NCBI RefSeq assembly: GCF_000764305.2
Contig: NW_025947757.1
Coordinates: forward strand, 186,001 to 250,000
DNA from: Hyalella azteca
Lineage: Eukaryota; Arthropoda; Malacostraca; Amphipoda; Hyalellidae
Length of the DNA: 64,000 nucleotides
Direction of reading: 5' to 3'
The notes beneath the pieces were generated by a model. The model made no database searches and had not been told where the DNA came from. It saw only the letters and a list, made by a program, of their open reading frames with translations. Positions 22,644-34,899 of the stretch are shown here, piece by piece. The position numbers were made by a program, and so were the translations under genes. The stretch's first letter is position 1, and every line of letters begins with the position of its first letter.

Positions 22644-23446
22644 TGGTAACTAACGACTAAGTAACTCAAATAACTCACACTCTGGTAACTCAAACTCTGG
22701 TAACACAAACTCTGGTAACACAAATTCTGGTAACTCAAACTCTGGTAACTCAAACTCTGGTAACTCAAACTCTGGGAACTCAAACTCTGGTAACTCAAAC
22801 TCTGTTAACTCACACTCTGGTAACTCAAACTCTGGTAACTCAAATTCTGGTAGCTCAAACTCTGGTAACTCAAACTCTGGTAACTCAAACTCTTGTATAT
22901 CAAGCTCTGGCAACTCAAGCTCTGGTAACACAAACTCTGGTAACTCAAACTCTAGTAACTCACACTCTGGTAACTCACACTCTGGTAACCCACACTCTGG
23001 TAACTCAAACTCTGGCAACTCAAACTCTGGTAACTCAAACTCTGGTAACTCAAACTCTGGTAACTCAAACTCTGGTAACTCACACAGGTAATTCAAACTC
23101 TGGTAACTCAAACTCTGGTAACTTAAACTCTGGTAACTCAAACTCTGGTAACTCAAACTCTGGTAACTCAAACTCTGGTAATTCAAACTCTGGTAACTCA
23201 AACTCTGGCAACTCAAACTCTGGCAACTCAAACTCTGGTAACTCAAACTGTGGTAACACAAACTCTGGCAACTCAAACTCTGGAAACTCAACTCTAGTAA
23301 CTAAAACTCTGGTAACTCACTCTTTGGTAGCTCAAACTCTGGTAACTCACACTCTGGTAACTCAAACTCTGGCAACTCAAACTCTGGCAACTCAAACTCT
23401 GGTAACTCAAACTCTGTTAACTCAAATTCTGGTAACTCAACTCGTG
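22644..23446. repeat. 15-bp minisatellite (GGTAACTCAAACTCT)
   Basis: Around 53 units of GGTAACTCAAACTCT over 0.8 kb, with substitutions (GGCAACTC, GGTAACAC, CACACTCT) and a few indels. The 15-bp unit keeps three minus-strand frames partly open, giving pentapeptide series such as ELPEF or SYQSL (longest 213 codons at 22650-23291). There is no start context, flanking coding sequence or splice pattern to support translation, so I treat it as non-coding. Confidence 0.97.
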
Positions 23447-23449
23447 TTA

Positions 23450-24240
23450 CTCGCACCCTAGTAAGTTAAACTGCAACAAAATTTGAAATTACTCGTTTAA
23501 ATACAAGCTGTATTAAAGTTTCACTGAGCTTTGAACTTTACCAACTTCATGTGAATGAAAGCTCGCACTTTCATCCACTGAGAAAAATAGCCCAACTGAG
23601 AGCGTTGTTTATTTTCAATCCAATCGGCAGTTCTTATTTTTAATCCCTATGAACTTATCGTGAAATTCCTACATTCAACGACTTTGAGCTTCTATCAATA
23701 AATTGATTTGAATATATTTTTGTTAATTTGGTAAGTAAATCTTAATCAAATATCAGAGAATAACAGGTAATATCCATGATCAATATAGTATCGTGATGTT
23801 ACCTGGATGTGAAAATTTATGCTTAATGAGAAAGTTGCCATTGAGGAAAAGTTTTAAACCGAATTTGAAATTTGATTTTCAAATTTTTATACATTCATTC
23901 GATTCGTATTTCAATTAATTTTTTTCACGTTTTGTAACAGGAGACAATTAAAGAATTTTATGCTCCATTAAAGATGAGTGTTGCGACCGGTATTTCACGA
24001 ATTGATTTAGATTGGTTTTATTCTAAATTAATGTATTCATGATATGAAATTAAAGGAATCTATGAATTTTCAATCCCGGATTATTTTGGGCTAGCCAACC
24101 AGCATAAATTATATACTGAATATAGAAATTTAGCATTCAAAGAGCCGTTGATAATGATACGGATCATACCATGACGTGCATTGTATCTTCATGGTTCATG
24201 ACTTTGAATGTAGTGCATGAGACCGTGACCCGTGAAGACG
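23450..24240. other. No gene recognised
   Basis: AT-rich DNA ending in a GC-richer stretch leading into the promoter candidate. No supported feature. Confidence 0.4.
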
Positions 24241-24260
24241 CCTCAGGTCACGACCTTCCC

Positions 24261-24296
24261 TCAGTGCTGCAGCTGCCGTCGCGCGGGTGAGACGTG
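24261..24296 (+). promoter_or_regulatory. Candidate Inr + DPE core promoter
   Basis: TCAGTG resembles the arthropod initiator TCAGTY. Taking its A (24263) as +1, AGACGTG begins exactly at +28 (24290), a full match to the downstream promoter element consensus RGWYGTG at the required spacing. The 18-24 window is also partly MTE-like. The stretch is a local GC peak in AT-rich DNA. No TATA box is needed for this promoter class. Confidence 0.45.
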
Positions 24297-24497
24297 TGTG
24301 TGTGCTGTGCCGGCGCTCCGATCTGAACTCTGGCCACACTAAGTGAACTCTAACGCGAGGGAGCCATTTATAGTGTTTTTTTAATATTAATTAATAATAG
24401 AAGATTTCGATTGAATAATATATTAATTGATTAAATGAATATTCATCGAAGTTAAATAAATTAACGAATCACGTAACTCTCTCGGCGTTCGTAAACG
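24263..24497 (+). other. Possible non-coding first exon
   Basis: If transcription starts at 24263, the first good donor is at 24498 (AACG followed by GTATGT). The 235-bp interval has no open frame of note, so it would be a 5' untranslated exon. The downstream acceptor is unknown. This is inference only. Confidence 0.25.
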
Positions 24498-24503
24498 GTA
24501 TGT

Positions 24504-25400
24504 TGGGAAAAGTTCTATTTTATAGTTGAATTTCAAAGCATATGTGATGAAGAACAAATAATGAAAATAGTGCATGAAAATTCATTTCCACTGAAATAGC
24601 TTGGTGCTTGATACAAAAATACAAACAGTTGAAAAAATAGCTCCTCCGGAAGCCTCGACAGGAAGCAGTCATGTTCATGTTCAGCATCAGGCGGTGAAGT
24701 ATGTTGAGAAAATAACCTCCACTTAATTTGCAAATTGGTTATTAATGTCATTGAGTCCACTTAATTTAAAATTTTTTTTAATTTTAAAATTTTGGAAAAA
24801 TTTAGGAAATTTTGGAATTTTTTCAAATTTTAAGGCCTCTCCATTAATGCCATTGAGGTATTAGGAGAGCCGTCTGCCGAATACAATACTGTGGTGTTAT
24901 TACGTAAATAATTTAATAATTCTAAGTAAATTGCAAGTTCACCGAGAATTTTAAAGCAAAGAGAACGACAAGTAAATTGGAAACATTTTCAATGCAGATA
25001 TGGCGAATGTAATTCGTGTTGTCATTGCTTATAAATTTTTTCCGGTATCATTACATTGTTTTGTCATGATTGTGGAACAAATTTATATGTTATGTTTATA
25101 TAATAAACTTTATTTAATATTTATATTATAAAATAATATAAAACACAAATAAAACTTTTTATTTCAAATAGTTAAAAAAATTTATTTATTTATAAAATAA
25201 ACTTTTATGAGTAGCAAAAATTTCTAAGATTTATTCTATAACGAAATAAAATGACATCAAATTATTAATAATAATATTCACAGTTGGCATTCTAAATTTA
25301 GCATCATAAAATATCTGATTGTGTTATGATAAATTGAATATCAAATCATCCCGTATAAAAGTTATCAATAAATCAAATTGTGAACGTTCTATACGATAAA
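24504..25400. other. No gene recognised
   Basis: Very AT-rich, including TTTTAATTTTAAAATTTTGG-like runs at 24770-24830. No supported feature. Confidence 0.4.
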
Positions 25401-25422
25401 TATTCTGGAAATTGTTGATGGG

Positions 25423-25688
25423 CTCTTCTCATCGAGTAGACCGAACATGTTCCCCTCATCGAGTAGACCGCACATGTTCCCTTCATCGATTAGACCGCAC
25501 ATGTTCCCCTCATCGAGTAGACCGCACATGTTCCCTTCATCGAGTAGACCGCACATGTTTCCCTCATCGAGTAGACCGCACATGTTCCTCTCATCGAGTA
25601 GACCGAACATGTTCCCCTCATCGAGTAAACCACTCATGTTCTCCTCATCGAGTAGGCCGAACATGTTCCCCTCATCGAGTAGACCGCA
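25423..25688. repeat. 27-bp minisatellite (CATGTTCCCCTCATCGAGTAGACCGCA)
   Basis: Nearly ten units of a 27-bp motif containing CCTCATCGAGTAGACCG and ACATGTTCC, about 90% alike. Because 27 is a multiple of three, at least three frames stay open on the two strands (HRVDRTCSP, SSSRPHMFP and GLLDEGNMC nonapeptides). This reflects the period and is not evidence of a gene. Confidence 0.96.
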
Positions 25689-26094
25689 AATCATCAATCA
25701 CTTATCTGCTTCTTATATTAAGCCTTTTCATAATATTTATAGCTCAGTGACATTTTCGTCGTATTATTTCATGATAATTTCATCATTCCAGCATTTAAAA
25801 ATAACTAATATATATGAAATAATTATGAAGAATTAATTGTGAATTAGTCCCAATCATTTTGGGATTTTTTTATTAAAAACAAAATAGAACAAATTATTTC
25901 AGATGTAAAAGTATGTCAAATATTTTCTGCAATATTTCTCTGCCTCAATTTTCAGTATTTATTCACCGTAAAAATAGAGCATAAAGTATTTGCCGCTGCC
26001 CGATGTATTAGTTAGATAACAAACGCATTCATTTCCCCTAATGAGCCTCTCCATTAAGCCGTTAATGTGACTGTGTACGTAGAACTGAAGCAGT

Positions 26095-26123
26095 TCAGTC
26101 GGAGCTTTGCGACCAAGCGGTCC
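26095..26123 (+). promoter_or_regulatory. Candidate Inr + MTE-like core promoter
   Basis: TCAGTC (26095-26100) matches the arthropod initiator. With A26097 as +1, positions +18 to +27 read CAAGCGGTCC, agreeing with the motif ten element CSARCSSAAC at 7 of 10 positions, including CxARCSS. No DPE match follows at +28. It is weaker than the 24.26-kb candidate. Confidence 0.3.
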
Positions 26124-26316
26124 ATTTCTTTTGATCAGAGCTCACGAGCAAGAACGAGTGAACGCGTCTGACACTATAAGTAATATTTTGCCTATTGCAC
26201 GCAAAAAATATTATTTGTTGTCTGTGTAGCATTTATTTTTTAACACGTTTTTCTTAGCTTAGCTTCGCGTTTTTTATATTTTGAGTTATCAGCTTGCAAA
26301 TGAGGAATTGAGGTCT
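26097..26316 (+). other. Possible alternative non-coding first exon
   Basis: Starts at the initiator candidate and would end before a consensus donor GTAAGT at 26317-26322 (GGTCT followed by GTAAGT). It has no significant open frame. Together with 24263-24497 it could be one of two alternative first exons on the plus strand. This is inference only. Confidence 0.2.
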
Positions 26317-26322
26317 GTAAGT

Positions 26323-29300
26323 TTCCCATCCGTTTCATTTATTAATGCTCGTGAATCCAGGGTGTCCAGGTTCGTTTTGGATTGATTTAAGTTTTGTTCA
26401 CAGTGACTGTAATTTAATATCTACTTTTAATTGAGTTTCTTATTTACCATTGTTATATTCTCTATATATAGATTGTGTTTTTTCGAGATAAGTGTTTATT
26501 AATACTTTGAAATATGTTCTTGCATTTGTTACTTAAGTATATTTAGTTTGCATACCCGTATGTTAAGAAGAGTGCGGAAGAAAAACAAAACGACTTTCCT
26601 ATTTAACAGAACTTTACTGCACCGCTCCATTGCATAATTTTTCACTTAGCTGCTGGGATGCTTTGTCTGTCGTGTCGCAATTTGTTGCTGGCTTTAATTT
26701 GCATCCAAATCTGGGGTGATGGTTAACAGCCACCTGAGGTCTCCGTTTTGGAACCAGGTTTTAGTCCCTCAAAAGCATTTCGATAATGTTTCATAATTAG
26801 GACAAAAAATTACACCTGAAATATCAATTTAAAATTTATATATGGCATTGCTACATTTAAACGACAAATGGGGTATTTTAAACAGTTCACTGGACTAAAA
26901 TTATTAATTAGTGATTCAATTAACTCTTAAATGAACAAGATCGCGTTTTTGCGCCGGTAAGGAGAAATCAAAGTTTTTATTTAATAAAGATTCTTCACAG
27001 TGCGTGGAAGAGAAATAGGATTCAACAGAATAATTTTTTTCTCAATGTTTTTGTGTTAAATTTAAATCATTTTTGTTAAGAAGATTTTAATAATTTATTT
27101 CCTAAATTTTTTGCCACATACTTTCTTTCCATTTGCATATATTATGAATAAATATAATATATATTTATATTTATGGTTATGTATTTTAAATCAAGTTCAG
27201 TTTTCCGTGAGTAATTTTTAATAAAGTTTAATCGGATTTCCTGAAATAATAACTTCAATTTTATCGCACTCATTAAATACGAATAACAGGCAGGAAGCAT
27301 TGTGAATTATATTCGCGTCGTAAAGCCTGGTCAAGATAGTTACCTTCAGCATCACAAGAGTTTCACGATACAGCCTCCTTGAGAAGCCTAGACACATTTT
27401 ATTAAATGATATCGGTCATTCATTAAGATGTGTTTCCTTCTATTGGGCTAGGCCTATGCCGAAAAAAGTTAAGATTAATTCAATTTTGTAATAATTTGTT
27501 ATTGATTTTAAAGTGATAGTTTTTAATTGCACGACGCTTCATTGTCTCTCGATAATAATTGATTTCGAATGCCTTCATATCCCAATGAACAATTATTGGG
27601 AATATTGGGAATAACTGATGGAATATTATCAGTTATTCTACCCGCATTATTTTATATGTACAAATGTTTACTAGTATTTCAACACATGCTTGGAATTCTG
27701 TATTATCCCCCAGAAACTTTTCTAATTAATTTGTAGCATCCTGCGTGTTACCCAACTTATACAAGGACTGATGAGGTGGTAGAACTCAGAGTAATTTCCA
27801 AGCCTTCTTACTTGTCACTCTTAGAGCACAAACTTTGAACGCATGAGCCCCGTAGTTAATATTGCTGGAAGGTGTAAAGTCCAGTATCAATTTCAAGTTT
27901 ATTCGACATCATTCACGGTGTCAACACTTTTAAAAGCTTAAATTAGTCTATCAAGAAGGAACTTATCGTAATTGTGCAACTTTAAATTCTTCATTGTGTT
28001 TAATATCAAGAGTTATTGCCCTTTCATTAGTTTATATGCTTTGACGTGTACAACAATGAAGCTGTTATACGGTAGATTGGTTGAGATAATTGATTTAATG
28101 GAACCACATTGTAATATGAGCATTCATGACCGAGCTCCTATTCAGTCATATCGTCCACATATCTGCTAGTGGATATGTTCAATCGTGTAGGAAGCAACTG
28201 AATAAAATTATTTTAAAACTATCCAATATTATCTTATGCATATTTATGCACGAGCAAATTTTAAAATCTCTAAGATTCTCTGTAATTGAGCCATCATTAC
28301 TTTTATGAATGATAATTGCTTAATCACTTATAATAAATCACTTATAATTGTTTGCAACCAATTTAATGTTATATCTCAATACAATCTATTAAGCGAAACA
28401 ACAATCAGCTATCATGAATCGCCATTATTAGACAAATTACTTTTCACAGTGAACTCAAGGATGAAGTTATTTAATTTATTATATCGAAATGAAGAACATT
28501 GTCTCTGTACAACCTAGCTAAAATATTTGACGCTGAGATTATGCCGTACCAGAGCAGCAAACGAAATCTTGACAGAAGCAGGGAGAAAGCTGGCACGGAG
28601 CAGGCATGCCGCGTTCTGAGACCGACAACTGTTAAGAGCAATTCATGCTTCCATTAGACCGCTGTCGGTTTCAATTTCTGCTCTGTTGCTATGATCGGCT
28701 CTAAACCCTGCTCTGAATTTTTACAAGACAAGTAATCTGCCGGCGCAATTCGTATAGGAACATTGTGTACCCAAGATGATTGCCCGCTCTCTGACGTTCA
28801 ATTAACGGAGCTCGTGAGTCGAGACGACTTTGAATTCATCTGTTGAATAAATGACTTTGAATTCATCTGTTGAATAAATATTATGCAACGATTTTTACTG
28901 TTTTCGGAAGGAAATTAAGAAAACTTCTGTTTCGATTAAATTTAATCATTTTCATTCATCGCCAGTAAATTCATTTTGCACATTTTTTAGCTATCAATGT
29001 TATATACTTTTTGTCCGCTGGTAACACTGATGTATCACTGATGTAACACTGAACAGCACCGATATATACTATTAGTCTTCAGACAACACTATATTGTATT
29101 TACACCGTATTATGCTTAAGAATACAGATCAAAATAAATGTTTCTATGCAGCTGTCTTTTGTGAAAATATTTGTTTCCAATAACATCGCATACATTTTAT
29201 AGAGATGAAGCATTTATACGTAAATTGGGCAATGTTTATCTGATATCGTAAAAACATAAACATTTTAACAAATAGGATGAGCTGGAGAAACGAGATCGCA

Positions 29301-32300
29301 CTAAGCTTCGTTGCACTGGTCGAGCCCTCGAGGCCAAAGAGCTTCAAAGTTATAATGGTATGGAAGCCCACAAAACTTATGGAATTAATTGCCTTTCTTT
29401 GGGACTTTCGAAGATTGAATTTCTTAAAGTGGCACTTGGCATTAATTTGTAACGATAACTGCAATCGAGGTACAGCAACGACAATGATCAGTAGAATTTT
29501 TTTCATAAGTAATGAAGTGTTCAGTTTTACTTTACCGAAACTCGACGTAATGATTTGCAAAGCTATCCGTCAATTTAGACTCTTGTTAACACACATATAA
29601 TGAACTTCACTTTAACAGCACAAAGGAGCTGCCTTGGAATTGTTTTGTCGGTAAAAAATTCTCAATGAGGGCAGGTTTAATGAGTTTGTATTTTTAATTT
29701 GGCTAAAATTAGAGTCCCTTCTATTTTAAACAAAAATCACTTCGTTGTTTTGCAAAGAACATGTTAGTCATGATTGAAGATAAAATTTATTTTGAAATTC
29801 TATTCCAAATATTATTACATGAAATTGAACAAGGGGATTTTTTATTTCAAACATTTACATTTTATTGAATGATATTAATTGTCTGCGCATGAAATAAGTC
29901 ACTTGATATAGAATTTGGAATCTCCAGGAATAAATCTAAAAATTGTAACCATTGCATGAAATGTAAGCAAAATATTGTGATACCTACGTCTGAGTTCACA
30001 TCGTAAAACTCTAGCTTGTTTAATATTCTCCAGTTGCTTTTTTTGCAATCTCCTGACCCTGGCCAAACTACCTCAATATTGGAAATTTTATACGCAAACG
30101 CCGTGAGTGAAAAATTGTTTGGGCGAGGCAGGTAAAGGTTTAAACTTTCCTGCTGTGATGAACATCGATCGCCGGTGTCACGATATGACTCAGGCTGCAA
30201 AAAGGGACATGGTAATAATTAATAATGCTGGTTTTAAGAACAGCTCCTATAAATCGAAATAAATAAATTTCTGTGTAATCCTAGACAGTGTGCTTAAATA
30301 ACATAAATCTTAACATATCACAATTAATTGAGAGGTGTGATCCAACTTCCAGTTTCTACTATATAATTAAAACATATCATCAATTAATCTTTCACCATAA
30401 TTCATGATCAGGCTCTAAATTGAGAATTCAAAATTTTCTCTATGCAAAATTTGTCGAGAACATGAATTCGATGAAGCCCGTACGAGATTTCGGCCAACAG
30501 TAAAATAATATTCAATCTCAGATCCTAAAGTCGAAAACCCTGATCGCCCTGGAACTTTTCTCTCCGTTGGCAGCGCCATAATCCCAACAACACGCTCAAG
30601 GAATTGTTTTGGAACTGCCACGCGATTCAATTAAGCCATCAGGCGTCTACACAGATGCCCTGAAATTACCGTTCTCGCCGCTAAAGTCTACGGACTTTGC
30701 TATCAATGTTTAACTTACTCTAGTTGCATTGATTTCAAATGTCAGTTACACAAGGCATTTTAAAAATATCTGATTTGGATTGGATTATGTATATAATACC
30801 TATAGGCTTTACCTTTAATGGAATATTGTTCATCCATTACCAATGATTCATCAAATGTTGATGCATGTCGTCCAGAATACCAGTATACCAGCAACTTCAA
30901 TTCAAGCATTTATATTAAAATAGTCTTAACTGAAGAGACGTCAACGTTTATTAACCTTACAGGATTATAACCGATGGTTTTCATATTGGAGCTGAACTGG
31001 ATCATTTTCATGCTCAAATTTAATCCGCAATAATTTGTTTGTTATCATCTTGATAATGGTAATGTCAACTGCATGTAACAAAAATAATTTTTATGAGCTT
31101 CTAATTGATATCGTATTTAATTTATCTCTTATTAGTCGCTACTAATTTATCTCGCATTTAATTTTTCTCGTATTATCCCCTAATAATTTATCTCGTATTA
31201 AAATTATTGATCAGTTTGCGCAAGAAATGCTGCGACGCTGCCAAATATTAATAACACTTGCTGCTTAATTAAAGAGTTTCTTAATATGTAATGATCTTTC
31301 GTGCTGAGGTTAAATAATGATCTCGAGTTAACACAATTAATTTATTATTAATGAAAAGTGAACACTTAAATTAAAAACATCGAACAAGTTAACGTGAACA
31401 TATGGGCATCGTAATAGGGTACAGAACTCTTCTTTCATAAGCTAGGGCACGGCACAGTAGAGGTTCCTCACATCACAGTAACAAATTATATATGCACAAC
31501 ACTTGAGTCTTCTTGATAGCCTCTTGTGATCTTCTATCCGGGTTGACTTCTCCCTACATGAACAAAAGCAAATTTACAATTAGTCGGGTTATTCCATACT
31601 AGATATCTCACATAGTATCAACACACCAAATAAATACAATATTGATAAATATCGACAGTTACACATGCCTTTGCAGTTGTCTGAATTCACTAAACTAGTC
31701 CTTGCTTTGGTCCCACAACAAGTCAGCTCTGAATTCTTACACTACTACGGGATCGCCAACACCTTAACTTATTCTACGTCCCACACATTAGTTACTATTG
31801 TACTTATTCTTCCCCTGTTTCCCACAGTGCACCTGAATATTTAGCTAAGATCCCTACATAATACGTTTTATATCGTCAATCAAAGTTTTCAACCTATAAA
31901 TCAAATATTGCGGTAATATCACGAATGTAGACGATAAATTATCTAGTTATAAATAAACGTTGATGTCGGGTTATAGGCAATTCTAAGAGAAAACGCAGTC
32001 AAAATCGATATTATTGGTAAATCACTACTTTTGGATGAGTCATTGTGTGTTTTTAAATTTGATTCAAATGGTAAGGTTGTTTAAAATAGATGCACGCATG
32101 AATTACCTGTAAGTGAGCTGGAGGTGGCGTTGATTCGTGAGAAATTGATATATAAATGAAATTTATTTTTTACTTTAAGCTACCTACATAATAATTTAAC
32201 CTACCTGCGGCCTTTTTGCGGAATGTAACATATATATTGAAACCACTATGCAAACATCATGCTCAAATGTGGGTTTAAGTTGATAGTTGATGGTTTAAGT

Positions 32301-34470
32301 CTGTTGATTATAATACTTAAGCCGCTATAAGGATGAATTTTCTTTTTTTGCAATTTCAAGAATGTTTGCCGTCTTCAATATTTTCTGAATTATAAAGCTG
32401 TAGTTCGATGAACGAGTATCTGAGTAGCGATTCATGTTTTAACATCATCGGTCTAAATGGGAACCCATTGCTACTTCTCTGACAGTTATCCTTCTACGAT
32501 TAAGATATTTTCAAAACTATTGGGTCCTTGCGACTTAACTTTTCAGTAAAAGTATACAAATTCCATGTACTTTAATAGTAAAACAAACAAAAATCTTCCT
32601 TAAATTTTACTCGGTGTGACACATATTCAAACCCATTCTGTAACCGAATTTCGTCTGAATATTATTCCGAGGATAATTTCATTATTCAGTGAATTCAAGA
32701 GTTATCATGTCATTAGTAAATGAATGAAACATTTCCATACCAATGAGCAGCCTCATCCACGAATGCAATTCATTTTACGGAAAATGTTGCCCCATTGCCG
32801 CTACCGTTGAAAATAAATCGCGTTGTCGTCCACCGACAACCTCGCCACTAATGACTATACTTGGAGCGCAGTTCATGTCGACAGATCATTAGTTGCCGCT
32901 CTGCAAAGACGTCGTCATCTTATCACAAAACTACTTATAATCTTCCTTAATACTCTACTGTCATATTAATTATTGTATAATACGGGTAAGAATAGCATTA
33001 TGAATGTGAAATCGACTTCGCCCTCATGAGAAGCGAAGGTATGCTGACTCAGAGTTATAATTTGGATTTTATCTTATGTTGAGATTTTTTAATGTTATTC
33101 ACAACGACTAATTGTGACCGAAGCTCCTCGACTGCGGAAGGACGACGGAAGCTTCTCGAAGGACGGAAAACCAATGTAAACACTCTTATTATTGTCATTT
33201 AAACACAAGAGAACAGAGGATTTATTAAAAATTAAACAACGTTTACTGTTGGTATACTCAAATGAGGATCCTAATGGTGAAAAATTCTTTACATTTTGAG
33301 TTTGCTTCGATCCTAATGATGAAAGAAGCTGTTTTTATTTCCAACTTCCTGAACATAAGCACCATGTTTGTTTTCACAGACCTTCCTCTTTTCTGCTTGG
33401 GGTTTGTTTTACAAAACTCGATATTATTGCAGTGGGCTAATTAACCAATCTATTTTTATTAATATATGAAAACAGAAAAAAATTCTCGAGACTTTGTAGG
33501 AAAAAGATTGTGAAAAATATATTGATTTCTATTTGCACTTTGCGTGCGACGAGATACTGCAATCGCTAGGACCGTCTGCTCTTTGCATGGGAATATTTAG
33601 TTTCTAATAAAGCACGTCATTGGGAATTTGTGATCATTTCATTCTGGTCTTCTGTAAATAAGATTTTTAATTGACTGATGGACATATAACTTCAGCTATC
33701 TTTCAATTTTGTATTTTTCTTATTTTTGTACCTCTGTCCATACCTCTAACATCACTTCCAATTGCCCCCCTTGCCACTCATCCTGTCTTCGTTCATTATT
33801 CAAACTGCAAGCATAATGATAATAGCTTTATGCGCCCTCATGAGTCGTTACTGATTAAGAACAGCGCTTAATACCTCGCCGTGATAACATTTTCTCTCTT
33901 ATTACGATAGTTGTTATGTAAAGTTAAGAGCAACTGCTCCCTTCGACGCAAATTAAAACGTTCTTGTTTGTGATAAACTGCGGTGAATGTTGCTTCAATG
34001 AGCATGTGATTTAATTTCTTGATTTTTACTGATATATTTTTAAGTTAACATCGAAGTTTAAATTAATCCCATTCTGAGTCTCAACAAAAGTTTATCATAT
34101 ATTTCCCTAAACGATGTACACATATTCAAAATATTTTAAGTATTTGTGGGCATTTATTGTGAAAAAGATTCTTCATTGGAATAGCGGAATAAAAATGAAT
34201 CATGGATAAAATATTCAATTAACAAAAGAGGGAAGAAATTCTTCATAATCCTAATTATTTTTTATACTGAGTTAACGTTCATTACTGAATTAACGTTCCT
34301 CCTGTAATTCCTTGAATTGTTTAAAAATTTTAATTTAAATTTTATTTAGCTATGCGTCTCATGAGAAACGGCGAAACTTTAGCTCACGACGCAAATATTA
34401 TTCGTCCTGAAAAAACTTTTGCCTTAGTCCCAGGACAGTCACGGTTGACAAACCGTTTAAAGTAATTCCT
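26323..34470. other. 8-kb stretch without a recognised gene
   Basis: AT-rich DNA. The longest open frames (138 codons at 29144-29560 minus, overlapping 107 codons at 29277-29600 plus; 112 codons at 29862-30200 minus; 71 codons at 30415-30630 minus) have no domain I recognise, and two of them overlap on opposite strands. There is a perfect 27-bp tandem doublet at 28826-28879 (GACTTTGAATTCATCTGTTG start) and a diffuse TTTATCTCGTATTA repeat at 31100-31205. Nothing else is supportable. Confidence 0.45.
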
Positions 34471-34471
34471 C

Positions 34472-34596
34472 AATTTCTCTATCGATTTAATGCAGTGAGA
34501 AATTCCAAAGAATGATAATTTATAATTCATGATAATATTTAAGTATAAATTATCGTTCTTTGGAATTTCTCACTGCATTAAATCGATAGAGAAATT
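34472..34596. repeat. Long imperfect palindrome (~52-bp arms)
   Basis: The arm at 34472-34523 (AATTTCTCTATCGATTTAAT, then GCAGTGAGAAATTCCAAAG) is the reverse complement of 34544-34595, apart from one or two bases, with a loop of about 20 nt. A third partial copy follows directly (34585-34640), repeating GAGAAATTCCAAAGAACG and TTCATGATAATATTTAGTA in the first arm's orientation, so two alternative hairpins can form. Confidence 0.85.
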
Positions 34597-34861
34597 CCAA
34601 AGAACGATAATTTATAATTCATGATAATATTTAGTATAAATACAAGTTAAATTTGCACCCAAATCAATTACGAAATTATCATGAAGCATTATTAAGATTT
34701 ACAAGATGCGGCTTGTTCTTGAGTTAATATCGACTAACAACCAGTTATTTATAGAGAGGCCAACCCCTCAATATACCAAAGATTAAGCTGGAAACACTGC
34801 GGCTAGAAATAGCGTCACCTCAAACACTTCTTCGCTTTGCAGAAGCCAATTTTTACTGAGC

Positions 34862-34869
34862 TATAAAAG
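34862..34869 (+). promoter_or_regulatory. Candidate TATA box
   Basis: TATAAAAG lies in a local GC-richer context, about 110 bases before the first ATGs (34953, 34962). The frames from those ATGs are only about 25-30 codons and show no splice donor I trust. A chance TATA match in AT-rich DNA is quite possible. Confidence 0.22.
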
Positions 34870-34899
34870 TACAGCTGCACGAGAAACATCTTCCTCCTT

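Noticed and set aside
25389..25836. Nonapeptide-repeat proteins (HRVDRTCSP, SSSRPHMFP, GLLDEGNMC)
   Set aside because: Three mutually overlapping frames of the same 27-bp array cannot all be genes, and nothing favours one.
29144..29600. 138-codon minus and 107-codon plus open frames
   Set aside because: They overlap on opposite strands and show no recognisable motif; chance frames are likelier.
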